Part shown: piece by piece, positions 44,049-52,123 of the stretch
Layout of the letters: each line of letters starts with the position of its first letter
Numbering within the stretch: position 1 is the stretch's first letter
DNA from: Hymenobacter lapidiphilus
GTDB taxonomy: Bacteria; Bacteroidota; Bacteroidia; Cytophagales; Hymenobacteraceae
Direction of reading: 5' to 3'
DNA length: 64,000 bases
Assembly (NCBI RefSeq): GCF_013377885.1
Contig: NZ_JABKAU010000009.1
Location: forward strand, 86,109-150,108
Program-made: the position numbers and the translations under genes
Notes under the pieces: generated by a model
The model's database searches: none
Told to the model about the DNA's origin: nothing
Seen by the model: the letters and a program-made list of their open reading frames with translations, nothing else

Positions 44049-44894
44049 TCATTTTAGAATTTTCCTGATCCGGTTGGCCTGCTCGATTTGCTCATAGAGG
44101 CCGGCGTCGTTGCCGTCGGCCAGCAGGTCGCGCAGGTGCTGAAGCTGGCGCAGGTGCTCGTCTACTACATCCAGCACGTTGTCGCGGTTTTGGCGGAAGA
44201 TGGGCACCCACATAGCGGGCGAGCTTTTAGCCAGCCGCACCGTCGATTCGAAGCCGCCGCTGGCCAGGGCAAATATCTGCTGTTCGCTTTGCTCTTTCTG
44301 CAGCACCGTAAGTGCCAAAGCAAACGAGCTGATATGCGAGATATGCGATACGTACGCAGCGTGCAGGTCGTGGGCGGCGGCCGACATATACGTCAGTTGC
44401 ATGGCCAACCGCCCGAATACGGCCTCCACCCGCGCCAGCGCATCGGGCGCACTGGCGGCCGCGTCGCACACCACCAGCGTTTTACCCTCGAACAGCTTCG
44501 GCACCGCGGCTTCGGGTCCCGAGTGCTCGGTGCCTGCCATGGGGTGCACCGCCACAAAGCGGGCCCGGTTGGCGTGGTCGGCTACCTGGCGCAGTAGTAG
44601 CTCCTTGGTCGAGCCCACATCAATAATTACCTGCCGGTCGGTGGCCGCGTCGAGCACCTGGGGCAGCACCGTGAGCATGGCATCCATGGGCACCGCCACC
44701 ACCACCAGATCGGCCCGGTTTACAGCTTCGGCCAAGTCATGGGCCGGCTCATTAATCAGCCCCAGCGCCAGGGCCTGCGCCAGGTTGTGCGGGTTGTGGT
44801 CGAGGCCGATAATATGGTGGGCCAACCCGGTTTCGCGCAGGCCAAGGGCCAGCGAGCCGCCAATCAACCCAATTCCGATGATACTGACAACCAT
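44049..44894 (-). CDS. tyrA: Prephenate dehydrogenase
   Basis: The 281-residue protein begins MVVSIIGIGLIGGSLALGLR, an NAD(P)-binding Rossmann motif. It continues with LVVVAVPMDAML, VIIDVGSTKELLLRQ, FVAVHPMAGTEHSGPEAAVP, and AHDLHAAYVSHISHISSFAL, with the conserved histidines of TyrA. It oxidises prephenate to 4-hydroxyphenylpyruvate, the tyrosine branch. It lies 79 bases upstream of the DAHP synthase-mutase gene and 60 bases downstream of the aminotransferase, in one operon. No ACT regulatory domain follows, so feedback control must come from elsewhere. Confidence 0.94.
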   Translation of the reverse strand: MVVSIIGIGLIGGSLALGLRETGLAHHIIGLDHNPHNLAQALALGLINEPAHDLAEAVNRADLVVVAVPMDAMLTVLPQVLDAATDRQVIIDVGSTKELLLRQVADHANRARFVAVHPMAGTEHSGPEAAVPKLFEGKTLVVCDAAASAPDALARVEAVFGRLAMQLTYMSAAAHDLHAAYVSHISHISSFALALTVLQKEQSEQQIFALASGGFESTVRLAKSSPAMWVPIFRQNRDNVLDVVDEHLRQLQHLRDLLADGNDAGLYEQIEQANRIRKILK

Positions 44895-44954
44895 ACTTTT
44901 ACTATGTAGAATGCGTAGAGTAAGAAGGAATGATACTGGCGTTGTGTGCGCTGC

Positions 44955-46115
44955 TTACCAGCTCACGGCCTGCACCCGTTTAAGCGCTGCTTGCAGCACT
45001 TCGGGCGGCTGGCACAAACTCACGCGGATGTAGCCGTTGCCGTTGCTGCCGAAGATGCCGCCGGGCGTCAGGAATACGCGCGCTTGGTGCAGCAACGCGT
45101 CGCTTAGGGCGTAGCCGTCGGCGTATTCGGGCGGCACGGCCGCCCACACAAACAGGCCCACCTGGCCCGGTACGGGGTGGCAGCCGAGCTGCGCCAACAG
45201 CTCCAGCACCAGCTCGCGGCGGGCGGCATACCGGGTATTCAGCTCCTGCTGCCAGCTGTCATCAAGGCCCAAAGCAGCCACGGCAGCCAGCTGCACCGGC
45301 AGAAACATGCCCGAGTCGAGGTTGCTTTTAAAGCGGAGCACCTGCTGCAGCAAGTCGGCGCGGCCGGCCAGCAGCCCCACCCGCCAGCCCGCCAGGTTGT
45401 GCGACTTGCTGAGCGAGTTCAGCTCCAGCACCACCTCGCGGGCCCCGGCTACGGCCAGCAGGCTTTGCGCGGGCTGCTCGTTTAGGATGAAGCTGTAGGG
45501 GTTGTCGTGAACCAGCACAATATCATGGGCCTTGGCAAATGCCACCAGCCGCTCGAAAAAGCCCGGCGGCGGCGGGGTGCCAGTGGGCATGTGCGGGTAA
45601 TTGACCCACATAACCTTCACCCGGCGCAAGTCCTGGCGGGCCAGCGCCTCCAGGTCGGGCAGCCAGTTGGTTTCGGCCGTCAGATCGTAGTCGCGGGGGG
45701 TAGCGCCGCTGAGCTGGGCGGCGGCGCGGTAGGCCGGGTAGCCGGGGTTGGGCAGCAGCACTTCGTCGCCGGCCTCCAAAAAGGTCATGCTTATGTGCAT
45801 AATACCTTCCTTGGAGCCCAGCAAGGGCAGTATTTCGGTGGCCGGGTCGAGCGTTACATCATACTGGCGCTGGTACCAGCCGGCCATGGCCTGCCGCAGG
45901 GCGGGCACGCCCTGGTAGCTCTGGTAGGCGTGGGCGTCCGGCCGCTGGGCGGCGTCCGTCAGGGCCGCCACCACGTGCGGGTGGGGCGGCAAGTCGGGCG
46001 AGCCAATACCCAGGTTAATCACAGGTTCTCCTGACTGGTTGAGCGCGGCAATTTCGCGCAGCTTCTGCGAAAAGTAATATTCCTGGGTATGCTGCAGGCG
46101 GCTGGCAACTTGCAT
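44955..46115 (-). CDS. Class I/II PLP-dependent aminotransferase, probably aromatic
   Basis: The 386-residue protein has the fold-type I pattern: PVINLGIGSPDLPPHPHVVA, YQSYQGVPALRQAMAGWYQR, LLGSKEGIMHISMTFLEAGD, VLLPNPGYPAYRAAAQLSGA, VMWVNYPHMPTGTPPPPGFF and VLVHDNPYSFIL. The PLP-binding Lys is in LNSLSKSHNLAGWRVGLLAG. It sits between prephenate dehydratase and prephenate dehydrogenase, so it most likely converts phenylpyruvate and 4-hydroxyphenylpyruvate to Phe and Tyr. The family also includes methionine and diaminopimelate aminotransferases, so substrate is an inference from context. Confidence 0.9.
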   Translation of the reverse strand: MQVASRLQHTQEYYFSQKLREIAALNQSGEPVINLGIGSPDLPPHPHVVAALTDAAQRPDAHAYQSYQGVPALRQAMAGWYQRQYDVTLDPATEILPLLGSKEGIMHISMTFLEAGDEVLLPNPGYPAYRAAAQLSGATPRDYDLTAETNWLPDLEALARQDLRRVKVMWVNYPHMPTGTPPPPGFFERLVAFAKAHDIVLVHDNPYSFILNEQPAQSLLAVAGAREVVLELNSLSKSHNLAGWRVGLLAGRADLLQQVLRFKSNLDSGMFLPVQLAAVAALGLDDSWQQELNTRYAARRELVLELLAQLGCHPVPGQVGLFVWAAVPPEYADGYALSDALLHQARVFLTPGGIFGSNGNGYIRVSLCQPPEVLQAALKRVQAVSW

Positions 46116-46173
46116 CTGGGTGGTATTTTAGCGGTTGGAAAGAACAGTGAATTGCTTTGAGCCCAGAGTCGGC

Positions 46174-47094
46174 TCAAAGCAGCTCCGGCACAACGATTTT
46201 TGGGTTAGCGACTACGGCATTCTGCGGCCGCGCCAATGCACTCAACGTAAGCGCGGCTCCCTCATGCATCCCAAGTTCCATAGCCCCCCGGCAGTAGGTG
46301 CCCAGCACTTGCAGGCTATCGGTGAGCGGGACTAGGGCCGCGAGAGTGGCCGCAAGCTGGGCCGGCTCGTCGAACTCAAGGTCGGCGTGGAAATAGTAGT
46401 GCCAGGTGCGGCCGGGCCGGGGGCACGACTGCAACTTCGAGAGATTCGCTCCCTGCGCCGCCACCGCCGTAAGCACCTGTGCAAGACCTCCGGACACATT
46501 TGGCGCTTCGAAATACAGGGAGGCTTTGTTGGGCCGGGGCTCGAAAGGCGCGGCGGCAGCACGATGCAGCACCAGGAAGCGGGTGTAGTTATGGGGCTCA
46601 GCCTGGATATCGGGCGCCAGGATGTCGAGCCCGAACAGCTCGGCGGCCAACTCGCCGGCTACTGCGGCCCGCCCTGGCCGGGGCCGCTCGCGCAGGTGGC
46701 GCGCACTCAGGGCCGTATCCTGGGTTTCGACGAGCTGCCAGTGCGGGTGGCGGCCCAGAAAATCGGCGCACTGCAGCAGGGCCATGGGATGCGAATGCAC
46801 TTCGCGCACCTCGGCCAGCGTCTGGCCGGGCAGGCTCAGCAAGTGCTGGCGGATGGGCAGGTACACCTCGCCCGTAATGCGCAGCCCGGCCCGGCGCAGC
46901 AGCGCATAGTTGGGCAGAATACCACCGGCCAGCGAGTTTTCGATGGCCATCACCCCCGCCGCTACCGCCCCCTCGGCCACAGCCGCCACCAGCTGGCCGA
47001 AGGTGGCGCACGGCTGCACGGCTACCGCCGCCCCGAAATACCGGCGGGCCGCAATCTGGTGGAAACAGCCTTCGAAACCTTGAATAGCAACCAT
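46174..47094 (-). CDS. pheA: Prephenate dehydratase (first gene of the Phe/Tyr operon)
   Basis: The 306-residue protein starts MVAIQGFEGCFHQIAARRYF and contains GVMAIENSLAGGILPNYALL, the catalytic-domain EVREVHSHPMALLQCADFL, and the TRF active-site motif in AEPHNYTRFLVLHR. The last ~80 residues (KASLYFEAPNVSGGLAQVLT, RTWHYYFHADLEF) form an ACT domain that normally binds Phe for feedback inhibition. It turns prephenate into phenylpyruvate. The three genes that follow are spaced by 58, 60 and 79 bases. Expression is probably controlled by the leader region at 47150-47282. Confidence 0.95.
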   Translation of the reverse strand: MVAIQGFEGCFHQIAARRYFGAAVAVQPCATFGQLVAAVAEGAVAAGVMAIENSLAGGILPNYALLRRAGLRITGEVYLPIRQHLLSLPGQTLAEVREVHSHPMALLQCADFLGRHPHWQLVETQDTALSARHLRERPRPGRAAVAGELAAELFGLDILAPDIQAEPHNYTRFLVLHRAAAAPFEPRPNKASLYFEAPNVSGGLAQVLTAVAAQGANLSKLQSCPRPGRTWHYYFHADLEFDEPAQLAATLAALVPLTDSLQVLGTYCRGAMELGMHEGAALTLSALARPQNAVVANPKIVVPELL

Positions 47095-47149
47095 AAGGTG
47101 AGGTGGTAAAATGGGAAATCTGGTGTTTGAAACGCCTGACTACGGGCAC

Positions 47150-47184
47150 AAAAAAAGCGCCTCCCGAGAGTGTCGGGAGGCGCT
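47150..47184 (-). terminator. Attenuator terminator between leader peptide and pheA
   Basis: On the minus strand an AGCGCCTCCCGA arm (47184-47173) pairs perfectly with TCGGGAGGCGCT (47167-47156) around a 5-base loop and is followed by a T run at 47156-47150. It lies 56 bases before the pheA start and 21 bases after the leader stop. No complete gene ends there, so it can only terminate transcripts headed into pheA. Confidence 0.88.
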
Positions 47185-47204
47185 GAAAATTTCGGTGTGA
47201 AATA

Positions 47205-47282
47205 CTACAGAACGGCCGCTCGACTGCTGGGGAGGCAGTAGAAATAAAAGCTGGAATAAAAGCGAGCGACAGACGGAAGCAT
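47205..47282 (-). CDS. Leader peptide rich in Phe and Tyr (attenuation sensor)
   Basis: This 25-codon frame begins ATG at 47282-47280 and ends TAG at 47207-47205. The peptide is MLPSVARFYSSFYFYC then LPSSRAAVL. Residues 8-15 (FYSSFYFY) hold three Phe and three Tyr, the two end products of the operon that follows. The codons just after them, TGC CTC CCC, contain GCCTCCCC (47236-47229), the same sequence as the 5' arm of the terminator, so the leader could pair with the terminator's 3' arm instead. Ribosome stalling at scarce Tyr/Phe tRNA would then favour readthrough. This is a strong layout match to amino-acid attenuators; the pairing scheme is an inference. A possible -7 box, TAATTTGG, lies upstream at 47343-47336. 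Confidence 0.8.
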   Translation of the reverse strand: MLPSVARFYSSFYFYCLPSSRAAVL

Positions 47283-47544
47283 GGGGGCAACAAGGCGTTT
47301 TAGTGGTGGCAAGGTGGGGCAGCAAACTGATAATTCCAAATTAAGAGCTTAAAAAAATCCTAACGAACGGTAGTCAATCAGAAGCGTGGCACTACCAAAC
47401 TGGTCGGCAATGGCCACGTCGGTCCAACTACCCTGTTTCATCATACGGCCTTGGAGCCAATGCCTTTGGGCTGAGCCTGGCCGAAGCCCGCGTACAGCAG
47501 CGCGGCTGGCTACTAGTCTGGCACGGTTTTACCATACGGTCCTG

Positions 47545-47576
47545 CTTAATACCCTCTCAGCTTAATACCCTCTCAG
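47545..47576 (+). repeat. Tandem 16-base direct repeat before an outer-membrane gene
   Basis: CTTAATACCCTCTCAG occurs twice in immediate succession (47545-47560 and 47561-47576), 27 bases before the next ATG. It could be a duplicated regulator site or simply slippage. The region 47345-47540 upstream holds no gene that I recognise. Confidence 0.8.
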
Positions 47577-47602
47577 ACCTTTCTTTCCAATACTTTCCGC
47601 TC

Positions 47603-48349
47603 ATGACTACTACTCAGTTATTCGCTCGCCTCGCTGCCGCTACGTTACTTGTTTCTGGCTTGACTACTGCCTCCGAAGCGCAGGTGCGCCGCGTTCCGGT
47701 TCGGCCCGCGCCCACCTATTCCTCCTCATCGTCGGCCACCGATGGCGTAAAGTTCGGCATCCGGGCCGGCGTAAACGTGGCCGACCTTTCGGGCGATGCT
47801 GTGGATACGTTCAAGGACTTTGCCGCGCTGGGCAACGGGGCCCTCACCCAGGAGATGAAACCCGGCTTTTACGCCGGGCTGTATGCCACGCTGCCGCTGG
47901 GGCCGCGCTTCGCCATCGAGCCCGGTCTGGGATACTCCGAGAAGGGGGTTAGGCTGAACGGCCGTATTCCGTTCGAGCAGTTCAACTTCCTCAACGCCAA
48001 ACTCGACGGTACCGCCCGCCTGGCGTACCTCGATATTCCAGTGCTGGCCAAGGCCTACATCACCGATGGCCTCTACGTGTATGCGGGCCCGCAGGCTTCG
48101 CTGCTGCTCTCAGGCAAAGCCCGGGTAGAGGCCAGCGCCTTTGGGTTTACGGCTTACCAGAACGATTTTGATATAAAGGACCGGCTCCAGACGCTGGATT
48201 TCGCCGTAGTGGGCGGCCTTGGCTACCAGTTTCAGAACGGCTTGGGCCTGAGCGCCGGCTATGACTACGGCCTGGTTTCCCTCGACAAAAACAACAACTT
48301 CGATATTCAGAACCGCGTCATTAAGGCCTCGCTGAACTACTCTTTTTAA
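47603..48349 (+). CDS. Outer-membrane beta-barrel protein (PorT-like)
   Basis: The 248-residue product has a signal peptide (LAAATLLVSGLTTASEAQ). The barrel begins VKFGIRAGVNVADLSGDAVD and continues FYAGLYATLPLGPRFAIEPG, LGYSEKGVRLNG, AYLDIPVLAKAYITDGLYVY, AGPQASLLLSGKARVE and DFAVVGGLGYQFQNGLGLSA, ending NRVIKASLNYSF with a terminal Phe. This is the common Bacteroidota outer-membrane barrel type (PorT-like, DUF-class beta barrel). No ligand is predictable. It is monocistronic and followed by palindromic repeats. Confidence 0.85.
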   Translation: MTTTQLFARLAAATLLVSGLTTASEAQVRRVPVRPAPTYSSSSSATDGVKFGIRAGVNVADLSGDAVDTFKDFAALGNGALTQEMKPGFYAGLYATLPLGPRFAIEPGLGYSEKGVRLNGRIPFEQFNFLNAKLDGTARLAYLDIPVLAKAYITDGLYVYAGPQASLLLSGKARVEASAFGFTAYQNDFDIKDRLQTLDFAVVGGLGYQFQNGLGLSAGYDYGLVSLDKNNNFDIQNRVIKASLNYSF

Positions 48350-48363
48350 GGCAGGACTTAGGC

Positions 48364-48451
48364 TGTAGCACGAAGCGCCAGCTTCGCGTACCGTTGCTGA
48401 GGTATAAACGACTTCATTCGGCAAGACGCGAAAATAGCGCTTCACGCTACA
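48364..48451. repeat. Palindrome (TGTAGCGCGAAGC family), copy 3
   Basis: The outer arms TGTAGCACGAAGCGC (48364-48378) and GCGCTTCACGCTACA (48437-48451) pair with two mismatches. Interior sequence (GCTTCGCGTACCGTTGCTGA ... AAACGACTTCAT) is shared with copy 2 at 30753-30875. The following 48452-48749 holds a further imperfect repeat (CCGAAGGCGG at 48494-48503 with CCGCCTTCGG at 48568-48577) and no recognisable gene. Confidence 0.8.
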
Positions 48452-48749
48452 TACCTACGACCTCTTTTGCGTGAGGTCCACCACAATTAAAAACCGAAGG
48501 CGGCCCGGCGGCATGGGTGACACAGGAGCTGCAACTCACTGCGCCTGCCGTCTGTGAGTGAGGTGGACCGCCTTCGGGAATGGGGGCCGGAGTTGATGGG
48601 GCCGGCATTGGGAGGCTTGCAGGCGGCAACTAGGCTATCTGCTGTAAGCAGGAGCACCAGCAGGCTCCGTTAAGTTGCAAGCTAACGGCCCGAACCCGCA
48701 TTTATTTCAATGATTACCGCAAGCCGGGGGGGGGGCTTTGGGGTCGACT

Positions 48750-48808
48750 GCCGCGCCGGTGGTTTTCAATTTCCGCCCCCGGCGAAGGTTGAAAACTGCC
48801 GGCGCGGC
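48750..48808. repeat. Inverted repeat after the von Willebrand gene
   Basis: 20-base arms 48750-48769 and 48789-48808 are complementary apart from two mismatches, with a 19-base loop. It lies just beyond the stop of the minus-strand gene at 48816. A run of ten G (48726-48735) is beside it. A terminator for the minus strand is possible, though there is no T-run. Confidence 0.55.
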
Positions 48809-48815
48809 CTGGGTT

Positions 48816-50747
48816 TTAACGGGTACCCACTACCGGAGCCGGCTGCAAGCCCTGGGCCAGGCGCACGAGGCGCACGAGCTCGGCACGGTAGCCTTCGGGG
48901 TCGAAGCGGCGGGCGCCGTCGGCGAGGCGGGCGGTGGCCTCGTAGGTGGCAGTGCCGCGGTGCTCGCTCTGGCGCAGCAGCATGCCAAACTGGGCCACGG
49001 CGGCGGCAAAGCGCAGGTTTTCGCTGGCATCGGCCAACGGTCGGGCCACGCCCGTAAGCGGCAGCGCCAGCAGGCGGCTCGTGGTGCCACGCGGCTCCTT
49101 GTAGCGCAGCTTCACCGTCAGCAGTTCGGCCGAGGCCAGCGCCGGAGTTGTGGCCGGGGCAGGCTGGTACTTCAGCGCATCAACGGTAGCCGGCGCGCCC
49201 ACAGGCACGATTTCGTAGAGGGCCGTAACGGTGTGGCCCGAGCCCAGCTCGCCGGCGTCTTTGCGGTCGTTGTTGAAGTCTTCGGGGTCCAGCAGGCGGT
49301 TTTCGTAGCCTACTAGGCGATACTCGCGCACCCGGGCGGGATTGAATTCCACCTGCAGCTTCACATCCTGGGCCAGCGTGAACAGGGTGCCGCCGAACTG
49401 ACTTACGAGCACCCGACGGGCCTCGTCGAGGTTGTCGAGGTAGGCGTAGTTGCCGTTACCCTTGTCGGCCAGCAGCTCCATTTTCTGGTCCTGGTAGTTG
49501 CCACGGCCCACGCCCAGCGCCGTCAGGAACACGCCCGACTCGCGCTGCTGCACAATGAGGCGTTCCATGGCGCCGTCGCTCTGCTCGCCCACGTTGAAGT
49601 CGCCGTCGGTGCAGATGATGACGCGGTTGTTACCCTGGGCATTGAAGCTCTGGCGGGCCACATCGTAGGCCAAGCGCAGGCCCGCGCCGCCGGCCGTCGA
49701 GCCGCCCGCACTCAGGTTGTCGATGGCCCGCAGAATGGTGGCTTTTTCGGAGCCGGCGGTGGGTGGCAGCACAGTGCCGGCAGCCCCGGCGTACACCACC
49801 AGCGCCACTTTGTCCTGGGGGCGCAGCTGCTGCACCAGCAGCTTCAGGCCCTGTTGCACCAATCCCAGCCGGTCGGAGCCGTCCATCGAGCCCGACACAT
49901 CGACCAGGAACACGAGGTTGGCGGGCGGGAGCTTATCGGTGGCCACGCGGCGGGCCTGCAACGCCACCTGCACCAGTTGGTGCTGCGGGTTCCAGGGGCA
50001 CTGGGCCTGCTCGGTGATAACGCGGAAGGGCTCGGCGGCCGTGGCGGCAGGTTGGGGGTAGTCGTACTGGAAGTAATTGAGCATTTCCTCGACCCGCACG
50101 GCCTCGGGCGGCGGCAGCTGGCCCTGCTGCAGAAAGCGGCGCACGTTGCTGTAGCTTGCTGCATCCACATCGATGCTGAACGTACTGAGCGGCTCCTTCT
50201 GGGCCGAGCGGAAGCCGTTTTCGGCCACACTAGCGTAGGTGTCGCCCGCGCCGGGCTCGGGCTGTGGGAAGTAGGGCGCGGCAGATACCGAGCCGTAGGA
50301 CTGGTCGGCGGTATTGCGGCCTCTTTTGACCTTAGCCGCGCCCCGGATGCTGACACCTGACACCCGGCCCTGCAGGCCGTAACCTGTTACCACAACTTCG
50401 CTGAGGGCTTTCGAATCAGTGGACAACCCCACATCCACCACCTGCTGGCCTGTGAGCTTCACTTCTTTCGGCACGAAGCCAATCGAGCTAAATACCAGCA
50501 CTTTGGCGGACTGTGGCACTTCAATTTGATAAGTGCCATTGGCCTGGGTGCTGACGCCAATGGAGGTGCCTTTGACTAGCACTGTGACGCCGGGCAGGCC
50601 CTGGCCGGTGGCGCGGTCGGTTACGCGGCCGGTAACAGGGTAGGTGGCCGGAGCCACGGCGGCGGCCGGTACCGGCCTGGTTTGGGCCGCAGTGGGGCCG
50701 GCGGGCAGCAGCCCGGCCGCCAGCGCGAGATAGAGGAAACGATGCAT
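48816..50747 (-). CDS. Von Willebrand factor A protein with TonB-receptor-like N-terminus
   Basis: The 643-residue protein has a signal peptide (FLYLALAAGLLPAGPTAA). Next is a carboxypeptidase-regulatory-like beta domain (VTGRVTDRATGQGLPGVTVL, VKGTSIGVSTQANGTYQIEV) ending in ALSEVVVTGYG, the phrase that precedes the plug in SusC-type receptors; no plug or barrel follows. Then YfbK-type features appear: FSIDVDAASYSNVRRFLQQG, VRVEEMLNYFQYDYP, a MIDAS VFLVDVSGSMDGSDRLGLVQ and VIICTDGDFNVGEQSDGAM, and a C-terminal domain that handles LKYQPA ... LLTVKLRYKEP. It is an exported adhesion or assembly protein; its ligand is unknown. Confidence 0.9.
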   Translation of the reverse strand: MHRFLYLALAAGLLPAGPTAAQTRPVPAAAVAPATYPVTGRVTDRATGQGLPGVTVLVKGTSIGVSTQANGTYQIEVPQSAKVLVFSSIGFVPKEVKLTGQQVVDVGLSTDSKALSEVVVTGYGLQGRVSGVSIRGAAKVKRGRNTADQSYGSVSAAPYFPQPEPGAGDTYASVAENGFRSAQKEPLSTFSIDVDAASYSNVRRFLQQGQLPPPEAVRVEEMLNYFQYDYPQPAATAAEPFRVITEQAQCPWNPQHQLVQVALQARRVATDKLPPANLVFLVDVSGSMDGSDRLGLVQQGLKLLVQQLRPQDKVALVVYAGAAGTVLPPTAGSEKATILRAIDNLSAGGSTAGGAGLRLAYDVARQSFNAQGNNRVIICTDGDFNVGEQSDGAMERLIVQQRESGVFLTALGVGRGNYQDQKMELLADKGNGNYAYLDNLDEARRVLVSQFGGTLFTLAQDVKLQVEFNPARVREYRLVGYENRLLDPEDFNNDRKDAGELGSGHTVTALYEIVPVGAPATVDALKYQPAPATTPALASAELLTVKLRYKEPRGTTSRLLALPLTGVARPLADASENLRFAAAVAQFGMLLRQSEHRGTATYEATARLADGARRFDPEGYRAELVRLVRLAQGLQPAPVVGTR

Positions 50748-50855
50748 CAGCAGAAAGAATAGAAGGTGGAACCATCATGAACCGGCCGGGTTCTGGGTAG
50801 CTGATGCGCGGCCGGCGTGAATTCCACACGGAATTTTAAAAAAGCTGAAACCCAC

Positions 50856-50946
50856 CTGTCATCCTGAGCGAAGCGAAGGACCTGGTAAGAAGCCAGTCAA
50901 TGATGTTAGCTTCTTACCAGGTCCTTCGCTTCGCTCGGGATGACAG
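50856..50946. repeat. Long palindrome (TGTCATCCTGAGC family), copy 2
   Basis: CTGTCATCCTGAGCGAAGCG and AAGGACCTGGTAAGAAG on the left are mirrored on the right (CTTCTTACCAGGTCCTTCGC then TTCGCTCGGGATGACAG), giving ~37 paired bases around a ~15-base loop. It lies in the divergent gap between the von Willebrand and radical SAM genes. Confidence 0.88.
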
Positions 50947-51011
50947 GCGGGCAGTTCGCCTCTTCCGCTAACTGCTAACTGCTTTCAGTTTCCGACTCCC
51001 CTCAAGCGCAG

Positions 51012-51019
51012 TACCTTTA
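51012..51019 (+). promoter_or_regulatory. Candidate Bacteroidota -7 box
   Basis: TACCTTTA lies 8 bases before the radical SAM start and resembles the Bacteroidota -7 consensus TAnnTTTG. A TTT about 20 bases upstream could serve as the -33 element. The match is weak, and if it is used the transcript would be nearly leaderless. Confidence 0.3.
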
Positions 51020-51027
51020 CCGTACCT

Positions 51028-52050
51028 ATGTCCTCACTGCTCACCGATTCGCTCAACTTCCTCTCCAAAGCTACCCCCCGCCGCATTTGGAACGGGGCCC
51101 AGGTGGTGGGCGGCTACCTCCTGAGCAAGGCTACCGGCAAGGCCCGGCACTGGGGACTACCGGTAGCGCTCAGCTTCGAGCCTACCACCAGCTGCAACCT
51201 GCGCTGCCCCGAGTGCCCCAGCGGCCTGCGCTCCTTCACGCGCCCCACCGGCATGCTGCCCGACGAGCTGTTTCGCAAAACCATCGACGAGGTGGCCTCG
51301 CGGCTTTGGTACCTGATTTTCTACTTCCAGGGCGAGCCGTATCTGCACCCCAACTTCCTCGATCTGGTAAAGTATGCGGCCGGCAAGGGCATCTATACGG
51401 CCACCAGCACCAACGCCCACTACCTCAACGACCACAACGCCCGCCGCACCGTCGAGTCGGGCCTCGACCGGCTCATCATCTCGCTCGACGGCACCACCCA
51501 GGAGGTGTACCAGCAGTACCGCGTAGGCGGCAAGATTGATAAAGTACTGGAGGGTACTCGCAACGTGGTGAAATGGCGCAAAGAGTTGAAGTCGAGCACA
51601 CCGCGCATCGTATTCCAGTTTCTGGTGGTGCGGCCCAACGAGCACCAGCTCGACGAAGCCCGGACGCTGGCCCGCGAGCTGGGCGTAGATGACGTGTGGT
51701 TTAAAACGGCCCAGATTTACGACCACCACAACGGCTCGCCCCTCATCCCGACCATCGACTACTACTCGCGCTACGAAAACCAGGGCGACGGCACCTGGAA
51801 CCTCAAAAACAAGCTGCTCAACCATTGCTGGAAGATGTGGCACTCGTGCGTGATAACCTGGGACGGCCTCGTGGTACCCTGCTGCTTTGATAAGGACGCC
51901 GAATACCGCCTCGGCGACCTCCAGACTCAGACGTTCCGCCAACTCTGGCACGGCCCCAAGTACCGGCAGTTCCGCGCCTCGCTGCTCAAAGGCCGCGACC
52001 AGATTGAGATGTGCCGTAACTGCTCGGAGGGCACGAAAGTGTGGGGCTAG
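51028..52050 (+). CDS. Radical SAM/SPASM domain protein
   Basis: The 340-residue protein has the radical SAM cluster motif CNLRCPECPSG (three Cys binding a 4Fe-4S cluster) near residue 55. It continues YLIFYFQGEPYLHPNFLDLV, IYTATSTNAHYLND and LIISLDGTTQEVYQQYRVGG. The C-terminal SPASM region includes CVITWDGLVVPCCFDKDAEY, RLGDLQTQTFRQLW and MCRNCSEG, which would bind auxiliary clusters. Such proteins modify peptides or small molecules. No precursor peptide gene was recognised next to it, so the substrate is unknown. Confidence 0.93.
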   Translation: MSSLLTDSLNFLSKATPRRIWNGAQVVGGYLLSKATGKARHWGLPVALSFEPTTSCNLRCPECPSGLRSFTRPTGMLPDELFRKTIDEVASRLWYLIFYFQGEPYLHPNFLDLVKYAAGKGIYTATSTNAHYLNDHNARRTVESGLDRLIISLDGTTQEVYQQYRVGGKIDKVLEGTRNVVKWRKELKSSTPRIVFQFLVVRPNEHQLDEARTLARELGVDDVWFKTAQIYDHHNGSPLIPTIDYYSRYENQGDGTWNLKNKLLNHCWKMWHSCVITWDGLVVPCCFDKDAEYRLGDLQTQTFRQLWHGPKYRQFRASLLKGRDQIEMCRNCSEGTKVWG

Positions 52051-52123
52051 GAAATAAGTATAGTTTTTGCTCCCGGTAGCCCGGCAGTGGTTTTCCTTTT
52101 GCCTTGGCTTTTAGAATTTTTTC

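Noticed and set aside
47140..47325. A 61-codon minus-strand frame spanning the leader region
   Set aside because: It starts with TTG, runs through the terminator stem and has no domain. The ATG frame at 47282-47205 in another phase fits an attenuator leader better.
48452..48749. Possible RNA gene in the hairpin-rich gap
   Set aside because: No cloverleaf, CCA-adjacent arm or known RNA motif could be traced. The pairing is explained by intergenic inverted repeats.
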